This document shows, piece by piece, positions 1-9,238 of a DNA stretch of 64,000 nt (its first letter is position 1; each line of letters opens with the position of its first letter). The stretch covers positions 3,534,001-3,598,000 of the forward strand of contig NZ_CP054839.1 of assembly GCF_018141105.1 (NCBI RefSeq), written 5' to 3'. Source of the DNA: Saccharopolyspora erythraea. Its GTDB lineage: Bacteria > Actinomycetota > Actinomycetes > Mycobacteriales > Pseudonocardiaceae. A model generated the notes under the pieces. It had not been told where the DNA came from, made no database searches, and was given only the letters and a program-made list of their open reading frames with translations. Position numbers and translations under genes: made by a program.

Positions 1-1
1 C

Positions 2-907
<906 letters not shown>

Positions 908-933
908 TTCCCCATCACATCGAGGAGAGTCCC

Positions 934-1380
934 ATGAGAAGGTCCCTGGCCGCGGTCTCCGCGGCGATGGCCGTCGCGCTGACCGCCGCGAGCTGCGGGT
1001 TCGGCACGACCGACACCCCGGCGCCGGTCACCAGAGCCCCGGAGCTGGCCCCGGGCCAGCAGATCTCGATCGTCTTCGAGAGCTACAACTTCGGTCAGGC
1101 AGGTGCGTGGACCGACACCTTCAACGAGCTCATCGACGAGTTCGAGAGGACCCACCCCGGCATCACGGTCACCGCGCAGAAGCCGCAGGGCAACAGCGCG
1201 AACCCGGCCACCGACACGATTCCCAGCCTGCAGAGCCAGCTCACCGCGGGCAGTCCGCCGGACGTGGTGCAGCTCGGCTTCAGCGACCTGGACTTCGTGG
1301 TCAACCAGCTCGGCGCCGCGCCGCTCGACGACCTGGTCGGCAAGGACGAGGTGGCCTCGTTCATGTTCGGCGACAGCGTT
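934..1380 (+). pseudogene. ABC importer solute-binding lipoprotein, N-terminal half (disrupted)
   Basis: This is the front half of an extracellular family-1 type solute-binding protein. The ATG has a GAGGAGAG ribosome site 5-8 bases upstream. Residues 1-21 form a lipoprotein signal (charged MRRS, hydrophobic stretch, AASC lipobox-like site). Then comes a lobe-1 sequence with the family pattern ISIVFESYNFG, EFERTHPGITV and GSPPDVVQLGF. At base 1381 homology stops at the left end of an IS21-family element, and the frame runs 33 more codons into the element to a stop at 1477-1479. The matching C-terminal half resumes beyond the element. A truncated, exported 180-residue lipoprotein could still be made but would lack half of the binding cleft. 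Confidence 0.85.
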
Positions 1381-1448
1381 TGTGCATCGGTTCGGGAGGC
1401 GTATGAGGAGGTCCGGAGGTCGGGGATGTGCGTGGAAAATGACGTCAC
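1381..1448 (+). repeat. left terminal repeats of the IS21-family element
   Basis: Two copies of a 22-base repeat lie here, at 1381-1402 and 1427-1448. The outer copy matches the opposite end at TGTGCA, GTT and GGGAG. The inner copy begins TGTGC and ends GTCAC like the outer right repeat. They are probable transposase binding sites. Confidence 0.65.
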
Positions 1449-1545
1449 TGCGTGGCGCTGGACGCCGAAGCTGCCTTGAGGCCAACGTAGGCGATCATGA
1501 GAGTGATGGCCCTTTGACCGCGTTCGTCGCAGAACAGGAGTTCCG

Positions 1546-2070
1546 TTGCGCTACTGCCACCGTCTGGCGACTCGTAAGGACCTGGCCGCGATCGTCGACA
1601 TCTATAACCACGCGATCCTGGAGAAGGCGAGCACTTGCGATGTGGAACCGGTCAGCGTCGCTTCCCGGCAAGCGTGGTTCGATGCTTCGCATCCGGACCG
1701 CCACCCCATCTGGGTCGGCTATGACTCGCACGCCCCGCAGACCGTAACCGGGTACCTGACCTTCGATCCCTTCCTCAACGGCCGCCCCGGATACGACGTG
1801 ACCTCAGACATCGCCGTGTATCTGCACCCCGAGCACCGTGGCCGTGGGCAAGGCACCTATCTGCTGGACGAAGCGGTCGCGCACGCCCCGAAACTGGGCG
1901 CGCGAACCCTGGCCGCGTCCATCTTCGCCAGCAACACCGCTAGCCTCCGACTCTTCCAGTCGCATGGCTTCCGTGAGTGGGGACGACTGCCGGGGGTTGC
2001 CGATCTGGGTGGCGGAGTGATCCACGACGTCGTCTTCGTCGGACGACCGGTAGGTAACTCCGCAGGGTGA
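1546..2070 (+). CDS. GNAT N-acetyltransferase, Pat/Bar-like, passenger of the IS element
   Basis: This 174-residue acetyl-CoA-dependent N-acetyltransferase resembles the phosphinothricin/methionine-sulfoximine acetyltransferase branch of the GNAT fold. It has the N-terminal pattern ATRKDLAAIVDIYN, the strand-4 region IAVYLHPEHRGRGQGTYLL (acetyl-CoA pyrophosphate loop RGRGQG) and the C-terminal FASNTASLRLFQSHGF motif. Family members acetylate small amines or toxic amino-acid analogues in the cytoplasm; the substrate here is unknown. The start is TTG, chosen because CAGGAG lies five bases upstream and homology begins right there. The gene points toward istB, with a hairpin between the two. It sits inside the terminal repeats of the element, so it would move with it. 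Confidence 0.83.
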   Translation: MRYCHRLATRKDLAAIVDIYNHAILEKASTCDVEPVSVASRQAWFDASHPDRHPIWVGYDSHAPQTVTGYLTFDPFLNGRPGYDVTSDIAVYLHPEHRGRGQGTYLLDEAVAHAPKLGARTLAASIFASNTASLRLFQSHGFREWGRLPGVADLGGGVIHDVVFVGRPVGNSAG

Positions 2071-2090
2071 AACGCCCGCCGCCACTGCAG

Positions 2091-2127
2091 CGACGGCCCG
2101 CTGCCGGGGACGGGCGACGGGCCGTCG
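2091..2127. terminator. hairpin between convergent acetyltransferase and istB
   Basis: A perfect 10-base stem (CGACGGCCCG / CGGGCCGTCG) encloses a 17-base loop in the gap between two convergent genes. There is no T-tract, which is common in actinomycetes. It could stop transcription from both sides. Confidence 0.5.
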
Positions 2128-2144
2128 AGGTGAGTCTGTGGCCG

Positions 2145-2942
2145 TCAGCCGGCTTTGGCCGGTTCCTCGGCTCGGGCGCGGGTCCTGGCCAGGCGGTAGG
2201 AGTCGGTGCCAGTCTCGATAATGGTGCCGTTGAAGGTCAGCCGGTCGACGATGGCCGCGCAGAGGCGGGGATCGGTGAAGGTCTTGGTCCAGCCGCCGAA
2301 GGACTCGTTGGAGGCGATCGCGACGCTGTTTTTCTCCTCGCGTTCGGTCAGGACCTGAAACAGCAGCTCGGCGCCGTGCCGGTCGAGTTCCATGTAGCCG
2401 AGTTCGTCGATGCAGAGCAGGTCGACGCGGCCGTAGCGGGCGATGGTCTTGTTCAGCTGCTTCTCGTCGGCGGCCTCGACCAGCTCGTTGACTAGCTTGG
2501 TGGCCAGTGTGTAGCGGACGCGGAAGCCTTTCATGGCGGCCTCGGTGCCCAGGGCGATCAGCATGTGTGACTTGCCGGTGCCCGAGTCGCCGATCAGGCA
2601 GAGCGGCTGGCTCTTCTTGATCCAGTCGCAGCTGGCGAGGGTGTGGACGGTAGCCGGGTCGATGTTCGGGTTGGCATCGAAGTCGAAGGTCCGCAGAGAC
2701 TTCTCACGGGGGAAGTTCGCGGCCTTGATCCGCCGTTCTGATCGGCGGCGGGCTCGGTCGTCGCATTCGGCCATGAGTAGCTCGGCCAGAAAGCCGCGGT
2801 AGGTCAGCTGGTCTTTCACCGCCCGGTCGGCGATCTCGGTGAACTCGTTGCGGATCGACGGCAGCCGCAGCATGCGGCAGGCGGTGTCGATGGCGGCGTC
2901 GGCGGCCTGCTCGGTCAAGCCTCGCTGGCGGGGCAGGGTCAC
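2145..2942 (-). CDS. istB: IS21-family helper ATPase IstB
   Basis: This 265-residue AAA+ ATPase assists the IstA transposase by binding DNA and selecting targets. The N-terminal ~60 residues form the IstB-specific helical region. Walker A is GDSGTGKSH near residue 113, Walker B is LLCIDELGY near residue 158, followed by sensor-type residues SNESF and a C-terminal segment FNGTIIETGTDSYRL typical of the family. The GTG start overlaps the istA stop (GTGA), so the two are translationally coupled. Length and motifs are complete, which implies an active element. Confidence 0.95.
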   Translation of the reverse strand: MTLPRQRGLTEQAADAAIDTACRMLRLPSIRNEFTEIADRAVKDQLTYRGFLAELLMAECDDRARRRSERRIKAANFPREKSLRTFDFDANPNIDPATVHTLASCDWIKKSQPLCLIGDSGTGKSHMLIALGTEAAMKGFRVRYTLATKLVNELVEAADEKQLNKTIARYGRVDLLCIDELGYMELDRHGAELLFQVLTEREEKNSVAIASNESFGGWTKTFTDPRLCAAIVDRLTFNGTIIETGTDSYRLARTRARAEEPAKAG

Positions 2943-4594
2943 TGTGCTTCTACTCCTTCTCGGTGGTCACCATCGCTGGCGCGACGGCGTCGGAGTAACT
3001 GGTCATAAGGGGTCACTGACGGCAGCGGTCTGGTGTCGGGAGGCAGGTGAGCCAGTTTCCAGTCGTGCAGGAACGTCACAGTCGCTCCCGCCTGACCGCC
3101 GCGATCGCCCGTCGGCCGAGGGGGTGCCGGCAGTGGCTCGTCCTCGGTCTGAGCGGCCTTGCGGGCTTCCAGCGCGACCGCGTCCGCGGTCAGCGCTCCG
3201 GCCCGCAACGCCGCAGCCAGACCGGCGACCAAGTGCTCGTGGGCGATGTGCCGGCCCAGCAGCAGCACCTCGATCAGTGCCCGGGTGCCGTCTCGCTCGC
3301 CGTGGACCTTGCGGGCCCGGGCCCACCAGTCGTCGTGGACCGGGGTGAACTTGCCCGCCGAACGAGCTTGTTCCAGTGCGGTGGCCCCCGGGAACGCACC
3401 CGGTTTGCGGATCAGGGCCTCCAGGTAGTGGTCCAGCTCCAGGCGGCAGCCGCCCTTGGCGATCAGACGCTCATGCCGGGCCACTTCCACGTTCTGGTCG
3501 TAAACCACGAGGTGAGAGGCGTGCAGCACCACGCGGACCCGTTTCCCGATCAGTCGCACGGGCACCGAGTAGCGGTTGGTGCGGACCGTGATCTGGCTGT
3601 AGCGGTCGACCCGAGGAGTGAACACCCGGCCGGTTTCGAACGGCTCCTCCGGCAATGGCAACAACAGCGGCCGCTCGATGGCGAAGTACTCGTCGATGGT
3701 CCGCGGCCGCGCGCCGATCCGGCGCCGCCCGTCGTGCCGGTCCCACTGCTCGACCATCTCGTTGAGCTCGGCAAGCGAGGCGACCTCCGGCACCGGTGTG
3801 AAGTGGTTGCGACGGAAGTAGCCGATCTGGCCTTCCACCCCGCCCTTCTCGTGGGCGCCGTGGACACCGGGCCGGCAGTAGAAGCTCTCGATCCCGAAGT
3901 GCGACCGGAACGCGATCCACCGGTCGGTCTCCACCCTCGCCCTGCTCAGCCCCAGCACCTGGGCGACGGCGGCCTTGAGATTGTCGTAGCGGACCCGGCC
4001 CCGCGGAACCCCGCCAAGCGTCCGCAACGCATGCACGTGGCCCTCGAAGAACGCCTCCTGCCCGCACGAGGCGAACACCCGGTGGACGGCCTTGCCCGAA
4101 TACGACAGGCGAAAAGAGAACAGGTAGCAGACCACCAGCTCGCCGGCGAGCCAGACCGACACGTCTCCGAAGTCGACCTCGGCCTCCATACCGGGCTGGT
4201 GGGTCTGCGGCACGAACGCCTCCACCGGCGCCTTGCCCGACTCAACCAGGATCTGCGGCTTCCGGTCGGCAACATAGCGCCGAACCATCGGATAGGAGAC
4301 CTCGGCACCGTGCTCCTCGACCAGCCGGTGGAAGATCCGGGTCACCGTATGCCGCTGCTTGCGCGGCGCATCCAGATCCTCCCGCAAGATCGCATCGATC
4401 ACCGGCTTGTACGGATCCAGAGCCGACGGCCGGGGCGGCAGCGACTTCCGCGGCTCCGGCCACGCTGCATCCACCGCCTTGCGCACCGTCCGCCACGTCA
4501 CCCCGTAGGCACGTTGCAGCGCCCGCATCGACATCCCGGCACGATGGTCACGCCGGATCGCCGCGTACAGCTCGACCTTGGACATCTTCGGCAT
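2939..4594 (-). CDS. istA: IS21-family transposase IstA
   Basis: This 551-residue DDE transposase has an N-terminal helix-turn-helix at about residues 18-42 (MSMRALQRAYGVTWRTVRKA). The RNase H-like catalytic core carries the acidic residues in EAEVDFGDV, RYDNLKAAV and HEKGGVEGQIGYF. The C-terminal part has the family's Mu-type beta domain (RVDRYSQITVRTNRYSVPV). It cuts and joins element ends in the cytoplasm together with IstB. The reading frame is intact, including the D-D-E triad, so the copy may be mobile. The ATG lies 118 bases inside the right end of the element, leaving room for the end-embedded promoter. Confidence 0.95.
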   Translation of the reverse strand: MPKMSKVELYAAIRRDHRAGMSMRALQRAYGVTWRTVRKAVDAAWPEPRKSLPPRPSALDPYKPVIDAILREDLDAPRKQRHTVTRIFHRLVEEHGAEVSYPMVRRYVADRKPQILVESGKAPVEAFVPQTHQPGMEAEVDFGDVSVWLAGELVVCYLFSFRLSYSGKAVHRVFASCGQEAFFEGHVHALRTLGGVPRGRVRYDNLKAAVAQVLGLSRARVETDRWIAFRSHFGIESFYCRPGVHGAHEKGGVEGQIGYFRRNHFTPVPEVASLAELNEMVEQWDRHDGRRRIGARPRTIDEYFAIERPLLLPLPEEPFETGRVFTPRVDRYSQITVRTNRYSVPVRLIGKRVRVVLHASHLVVYDQNVEVARHERLIAKGGCRLELDHYLEALIRKPGAFPGATALEQARSAGKFTPVHDDWWARARKVHGERDGTRALIEVLLLGRHIAHEHLVAGLAAALRAGALTADAVALEARKAAQTEDEPLPAPPRPTGDRGGQAGATVTFLHDWKLAHLPPDTRPLPSVTPYDQLLRRRRASDGDHREGVEAQ

Positions 4595-4648
4595 GACCAG
4601 GACCTTCCACCCGGGGTAAGACCCGATCTTGTCCTGGCAAGCCCACCA

Positions 4649-4712
4649 CTGACATCAAATCTCGTGAACACCACCCGACCGTGAAACCGGGTGACTCCCA
4701 AACTCGTGCACA
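4649..4712 (-). repeat. right terminal repeats of the IS21-family element
   Basis: Read on the minus strand, the outer repeat (4712 to 4691) begins TGTGCACGAGTTTGGGAGTC and the inner one (4670 to 4649) begins TGTTCACGAGATTTGATGTC. The two share TGT-CACGAG-TTTG, showing tandem transposase sites in front of istA. Confidence 0.7.
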
Positions 4713-5701
4713 ACCGACGTCACGGCTCGCGAACAAAGCCAGACGAGGTGCAACGCAACTTCGACGGCGCGCCCCACGCGTTCGCCCCCACCGCGCGGGC
4801 TCTGGGCGACTGGAACGGCAAGACCTACGGTCTGCCGTTCGTCTTCTCCACGCCGACGCTCTACCTCAACGAGGGCCTGTTCGCCGCCGCCGGGCTCGAC
4901 CCGGCCAAGCCGCCGTCGACCTGGGCCGAGGTGGCACGGGCGGCGCAGGCGATCAAGGACAGCACCGGCAAGGACGGCGCCTACGTCGACTGCCTGACCA
5001 AGGCCGCCAAGGACTGGTGCTTCCAGGCGCTGGTGCGCTCCAACGGCGGCCGGGTGATCTCCGAGGACCGCCGGTCCCTGACCTTCGCCGAGGCTCCCGC
5101 GGTCGAGGTCGTGCAGAGCATGCAGGGCATGGTCCGCACCGGCGCCATGCCCAACCGCACCCAGATGCAGGCGGTGGACGCGTTCGCCCGCGGCGAGCTC
5201 GGCATGATCCTCGAGTCCAGTGCGATGCAGGGGAACTTCCTCAAGGGAGCCAACGGCAAGTGGCGGCTGGGCGCGGCCCCGATGCCCGGGTTCGACGGCA
5301 AACCGACGGTGTCGACCAACTCGGGTGCGGCGCTGTTCGTGTTCTCACGGTCCCCGGAGAAGCAGCGCGCCGGCTGGGAGCTGATGAAGTTCCTGAGCAG
5401 CGAGCAGGCCTACACCAGGATCGCGAGCAAGATCGGCTACCTGCCGTTGCGCACGGGGTTGGTCGAGGACCCGAACGGGCTGCGGAGCTGGGCCGAGAAG
5501 AACCCCTACCTGAAGCCGAACCTCGAGCAGCTGGCCCACCTGGAGCCGTGGGTGTCCATGCCCGGCCCCAGCTACCTGCAGATCCGCGACGGCATGATGG
5601 AGGCGGTCGAGAGCTCGGTGTTCCAGGGCGCGGATCCGGCGGCGACGCTGCGCGCCAAGCAGGGCGAGGTGTCCGCGCTGCTGCCGGGCGGTGGCCGGTG
5701 A
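4713..5701 (+). pseudogene. ABC importer solute-binding protein, C-terminal half (disrupted)
   Basis: This is the remainder of the periplasmic binding protein-like fold. Recognisable family blocks are ALGDWNGKTYGLPFVFSTP, LYLNEGLFAAAGLDPAKPPS, FARGELGMILES and the late GPSYLQIRDGMMEAV segment. The frame is open from inside the IS end, and GTG codons at 4691 or 4706 could begin translation, but no signal peptide would be present. The first ~10 codons after the element do not resemble the family. The stop overlaps the GTG of the next gene (GTGA), so translation of this remnant may matter for expression of the downstream phosphoesterase. Confidence 0.83.
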
Positions 5702-6546
5702 TCCGTCCCGATCTCACGCTGGTCCAGCTCAGCGACACCCACCTGCGGCCGTCGGACGGCCTGATGCACGGCGTCGTCGACACCGCGGCGAACCTGACCG
5801 CGGCGGTGGCGATGGTCGAGAGCTCCGGAACCGATGTGGCGGCGCTGCTGCTCACCGGCGATCTGGCCGACAACGGTGACCCGGCCGCCTACCGGCAGCT
5901 CCGCGGCATCGTCGAGCCGGCCGCGCGCCGCCTCGGCGCCGAAGTCGTCTACGCGATGGGCAACCACGACGACCGCGGGGCGTTCCGAGCCGAGCTGTTC
6001 GACGCGCAGCCGGAGACCCGCACCTGCGACTCGGTGGTCACCGTGGACGGCCTGCGGGTGGTGACGCTGGACAGCAGCGAGCCCGGCAGGCACGAAGGTC
6101 ACCTGTCGGAGGCGCAACTGGAGTGGCTGGGCGACGTGCTGGCCACCGCCGCGCCGCGCGGCACCGTCCTGGTCAGCCACCACCCGCCACTGCCTTCGCC
6201 GGTGCCGACCGTGCACCTGCTCCGGCTGCGCGGAGCGGAGCGGCTGGCGGAGGTGGTCGGGGGAACCGACGTGCGGCTGATCGTGAGCGGGCATGCCCAT
6301 CACACGGGGTGCGGCGTGCTGGCCGGGATCCCGGTGTGGGTCGGCCCGGCCCTGGCCTACGGCGTGGCCGCGGTCCCGCCCCGGGGCCGGCTGCGCGCTC
6401 GCGCGGACGCCGGATTCAGCCGGATCGACGTCTTCGGCGACCACGTCGTGGCGACCGCGGTCCCGTTGTCCACCGCCGAGCAGGTGTACGACGTGGACGC
6501 GGTCGAGCGGATGCGGCTGGTGCACGAGGTGGTGGGAGCACGGTGA
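5698..6546 (+). CDS. calcineurin-like metallophosphoesterase (GpdQ/CpdA type)
   Basis: This 282-residue class III phosphodiesterase has all five metal-site blocks: DTH near residue 13, GDLADNGD near 59, GNHDDR near 87, VSHHPP and SGHAHHTG. Family members hydrolyse cyclic nucleotides or glycerophosphodiesters with two metal ions. The protein lacks a signal peptide, so it acts in the cytoplasm. The GTG start overlaps the stop of the binding-protein gene, and its own stop overlaps the first permease gene. Being locked inside a Ugp-like importer operon, it most plausibly processes the imported substrate, for example a glycerophosphodiester. That is inference from context; a cAMP role is the alternative. 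Confidence 0.88.
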   Translation: MIRPDLTLVQLSDTHLRPSDGLMHGVVDTAANLTAAVAMVESSGTDVAALLLTGDLADNGDPAAYRQLRGIVEPAARRLGAEVVYAMGNHDDRGAFRAELFDAQPETRTCDSVVTVDGLRVVTLDSSEPGRHEGHLSEAQLEWLGDVLATAAPRGTVLVSHHPPLPSPVPTVHLLRLRGAERLAEVVGGTDVRLIVSGHAHHTGCGVLAGIPVWVGPALAYGVAAVPPRGRLRARADAGFSRIDVFGDHVVATAVPLSTAEQVYDVDAVERMRLVHEVVGAR

Positions 6547-7496
6547 CCGGGTCCTTCGTGGAGGTCCCGCTCCCGAGCCGGGCGGGCGCGGTCGCCGCGC
6601 CCGCCGCGCGCCGGTCGGTGTGGAGCAGGGTGCGGCGGATCGCGCCGCCCTACCTCTACCTCGTTCCCGCCGTCGTGCTGCTCGTGGTGTGGACCTACCG
6701 GCCGCTGACGCAGACCTTCTACCTGTCGTTGCATTCCTGGAACCTGGTGCCGACCTCGCCCATGCGGGAGGCCGGGTTCGGCAACTACGTCCGCCTGCTG
6801 ACCACGCCGGAGCTGGGCGAGTCGGTGCTGCGCACGTTCGTGGTGATCGCCGGGATGCTCCCGTTCACCGTGCTGATCCCGGTGGTCGTCGGCCTGCTGA
6901 CCCGCCGGGTGCGCGGCCGGGCGGCGGCCGTCTACCGGGCCCTGGTGTTCGCGCCGATGCTCGTCGCACCGGTCGCCGGGGCCGCGGTCTGGCAGTGGCT
7001 GCTCGACCCGGCGTCCGGGGTGGTCAACCGGCTGCTCGGCACCGAGCTCAACTGGATCAACACCACTGGGACGGCCCAGCTGGTGATCATCGTGATCACC
7101 GGGTGGCACCTGGTCGGCTTCGCCACGCTCGTCGTCTCGGCGGGACTGGCCGGCATCAACCCCGACTACGCCGCGGCGGCCCAGGTCGACGGGGCGTCGC
7201 GAGGGCAGATCAGGCGGTGGGTCACGCTGCCGTTGCTCTCGCCGACGCTGGCGTTCCTGATCCTGATGACGGTCTTGCTGTCGGCGCAGTGGACCTTCCC
7301 GCTGATCGACACCCTCACCCAGGGCGGCCCGGTCGGCTCCACCACCAACGTCTACTACCTGCTGTGGGAGTACGGGTTCCGCAGCCACGACGCCGGATTG
7401 GCCGCTGCCGCCGGGGTCATCTTCTTCCTGGGTTTCATCCTGCTCGCCGCGTTGCTGGCGGGCCTGGCGGATCGGTTGAGCCATCATGACGACTGA
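6543..7496 (+). CDS. ABC importer permease, UgpA/MalF type
   Basis: This 317-residue inner-membrane permease has six predicted membrane segments, the first at about residues 38-57 (PPYLYLVPAVVLLVVWTY). The ATPase-contact EAA loop, AAAQVDGASRGQIRRWVTLP, is near residue 216. The GTG start sits in a GTGA overlap with the phosphoesterase stop. Together with the next gene it would form the heterodimeric channel of a CUT1-type importer. The frame is intact although the cognate binding protein upstream is broken. Confidence 0.93.
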   Translation: MTGSFVEVPLPSRAGAVAAPAARRSVWSRVRRIAPPYLYLVPAVVLLVVWTYRPLTQTFYLSLHSWNLVPTSPMREAGFGNYVRLLTTPELGESVLRTFVVIAGMLPFTVLIPVVVGLLTRRVRGRAAAVYRALVFAPMLVAPVAGAAVWQWLLDPASGVVNRLLGTELNWINTTGTAQLVIIVITGWHLVGFATLVVSAGLAGINPDYAAAAQVDGASRGQIRRWVTLPLLSPTLAFLILMTVLLSAQWTFPLIDTLTQGGPVGSTTNVYYLLWEYGFRSHDAGLAAAAGVIFFLGFILLAALLAGLADRLSHHDD

Positions 7497-8334
7497 GCGC
7501 GGTGGGCATGACGAGCCGGTCGGTGCGCGCGGTCCCGCCCGGCGGATCGCGGGACACGTCGTCCTGGGAGTGCTCGGGCTCTTCTGCGCCTTCCCGATCT
7601 ACTGGCTTTACGCCACGTCGTTGCGGGCGCCAGGAGACGTCTTCGAGCTGTCGGTGCTGCCGTGGCCGCTGTCCACCGGCAACTACACCGACGCGCTGGG
7701 CAAGATCGACCTCGCGGGGATGCTGCTCAACACGGGCATCGTGGCGGTGCTCAGCGCGGCGGGGCAGTTGCTGGTCGCACTGCTGGCCGCCTACGCCTTC
7801 GCCGCGTGGTCGTTCCGGTTCTCGCGGTTGCTGCACCTGATGTTCGTGGGCACCTGGCTGGTGCCGTTCCAGGTGACGATGCTGCCCAACTACGTGCTGC
7901 TGTCCCGGCTCGGCCTGCTGGAGACGCTGGCCGGCGTGATCATCCCGACGCTGTGCTCGGCGATGGGCGTGCTCTTGCTGCGCGAGCACCTCAAGGGCTT
8001 CCCCAAGGAGCTGCTCGACGCGGCCAGGATGGACGGCCGGTCGTCGTGGAGCACGTTGTGGACGGTCGTGGTGCCCGCGCTTCGCCCGGTGCTGGCGGCG
8101 TTGGGCATCCTGCTGGCGATCACGGCGTGGAACGAGTACTTCTGGCCGGCCATGGTGCTGCAACGCAGCAACGCGGTGGTGCAGCTGGGACTGCGCAGTT
8201 TCCTCGGCACGGAGGGGAACGAGTGGGGTCCGCTGATGGCGACCGCGGGACTGACGTGCCTGCCGGTGTTCGTGCTCTACCTGGTGCTGCAACGGCACAT
8301 CGTGAACGCGTTCGTCCGGTCGGGTCTGAAGTGA
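7486..8334 (+). CDS. ABC importer permease, UgpE/MalG type
   Basis: This 282-residue second permease subunit has an N-terminal membrane segment (VVLGVLGLFCAFPIYWLYAT) and the EAA loop LLDAARMDGRSSWSTLWTVV near residue 180. Its C-terminus, LVLQRHIVNAFVRSGLK, is characteristic of the MalG/UgpE family. The start overlaps the upstream permease by 11 bases, so both are made from one transcript. It is the last gene of the importer operon, with only seven bases before the convergent LysR gene. Confidence 0.93.
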   Translation: MTTERGGHDEPVGARGPARRIAGHVVLGVLGLFCAFPIYWLYATSLRAPGDVFELSVLPWPLSTGNYTDALGKIDLAGMLLNTGIVAVLSAAGQLLVALLAAYAFAAWSFRFSRLLHLMFVGTWLVPFQVTMLPNYVLLSRLGLLETLAGVIIPTLCSAMGVLLLREHLKGFPKELLDAARMDGRSSWSTLWTVVVPALRPVLAALGILLAITAWNEYFWPAMVLQRSNAVVQLGLRSFLGTEGNEWGPLMATAGLTCLPVFVLYLVLQRHIVNAFVRSGLK

Positions 8335-8341
8335 GGGGCCC

Positions 8342-9238
8342 TCACTCCTCGACGTGGTCGGGAAGGCATTCCAGGAACGCGTCCACGAGCGGGCCGTGCT
8401 CGGTGGCCCAGACCGCGTGGAGGTCGAGGATGGGCACCGGGTCGACCAGCGGGACGGCGGCGGTGCGAGGGCCGGGGAAGCGGCTGTCGGTCAGACGGCC
8501 GCGCAGGGCCGACGCGAAGCCGACCACGGGCTTGACCGCGGCGAGGATCGCCGTCGCACCCGGGTCGTCGACCTCTTCGGCGACGTTGAGCCGGATCCCG
8601 CTGGTCTGCGCGGCGGAGAAGATCGTGTCGTACATCGCCGAGGACTGCGCCCGGCTGAACAGCACGCAGGGCTCGCCCGCGAGCTCGCCGAACGGCAGCC
8701 GGTCCAGACCGGCCCACCGGTGTCCCTGGCCGACCACCGCGACCAGCGGCACGCGCAGCAGCAGCCTGCTGGAGAGGTCGGTGGCGGCGCCCCTGCCGTA
8801 GACCATCGCGACGTCGAGCCGGCCGTCGGCGAGTGCCGCGAGCTGCGGGCCGGTCCGCAGCTCGACCATGCTCACGTCGACGGCTGGGTGGCGGCGGTTC
8901 AGCGCGGCCAGGGTCGCAGGCAGGATCCGTTGTCCGGCGGGGAAGTTGTAGCCGACGCGGACGGTGCCGGACCGCCCGGCGGCAGCCGCGCGGGCGGCCT
9001 GGGCCGCGCGGTCCGCCCTGGCCACGATGTCGCGGGCGAGGTCGAGGAAGGTCTCCCCGGCCGGGGTGAGGCGGACCTCGTGGGAGCTGCGGGCGACCAG
9101 CGTCACCCCCACCGAGCGCTCCAGCCGCTGCAGGTGCTGGCTCAGCGACGGCTGCGCCAGGTGCAGCCGGGACGCGGCCCGGCCGAAGTGCAGTTCCTCC
9201 GCGATCGCGAGGAACGAGACCAGATGCCGCAGCTCCAC
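8342..9238 (-). CDS. LysR-family transcriptional regulator
   Basis: This 298-residue protein has an N-terminal winged helix-turn-helix (VELRHLVSFLAIAEELHFG, then RAASRLHLAQPSLSQHLQRLE) and a periplasmic-binding-type effector domain from about residue 90. I start it at the GTG whose GGGAGG ribosome site lies seven bases upstream; an upstream in-frame ATG would add only eight non-family residues. LysR proteins bind DNA as tetramers and respond to a small ligand. It is convergent with the importer operon, so control of that operon is not implied by position. Confidence 0.9.
   Translation of the reverse strand: MELRHLVSFLAIAEELHFGRAASRLHLAQPSLSQHLQRLERSVGVTLVARSSHEVRLTPAGETFLDLARDIVARADRAAQAARAAAAGRSGTVRVGYNFPAGQRILPATLAALNRRHPAVDVSMVELRTGPQLAALADGRLDVAMVYGRGAATDLSSRLLLRVPLVAVVGQGHRWAGLDRLPFGELAGEPCVLFSRAQSSAMYDTIFSAAQTSGIRLNVAEEVDDPGATAILAAVKPVVGFASALRGRLTDSRFPGPRTAAVPLVDPVPILDLHAVWATEHGPLVDAFLECLPDHVEE

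Larger units (their letters stand above)
1381..4712. mobile_element. IS21-family insertion element carrying a GNAT passenger gene
   Basis: The element is 3332 bases long. Its ends share an imperfect inverted repeat starting TGTGCA: the left end reads TGTGCATCGGTTCGGGAGGC, and the right end read inward gives TGTGCACGAGTTTGGGAGTC. Each end has a second, inner copy of the same repeat (about 46 bases further in on the left, 42 on the right), the multiple-terminal-repeat arrangement known for IS21. Inside are istA and istB on the minus strand and, beyond istB, an acetyltransferase on the plus strand. Ordinary IS21 elements are about 2-2.5 kb and hold only istA/istB, so the extra 0.75 kb with a gene is unusual. 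I see no target-site duplication: the left flank ends AGCGTT and the right flank begins ACCGAC. The element splits a solute-binding-protein gene. Confidence 0.82.

Noticed and set aside
1370-4725. Target-site duplication around the IS21 element
   Set aside because: The flanking bases are not a direct repeat at any of the usual 4-8 base lengths. A shared GACGAGGTG near both junctions is 27-30 bases away from the ends, too far to be the duplication.
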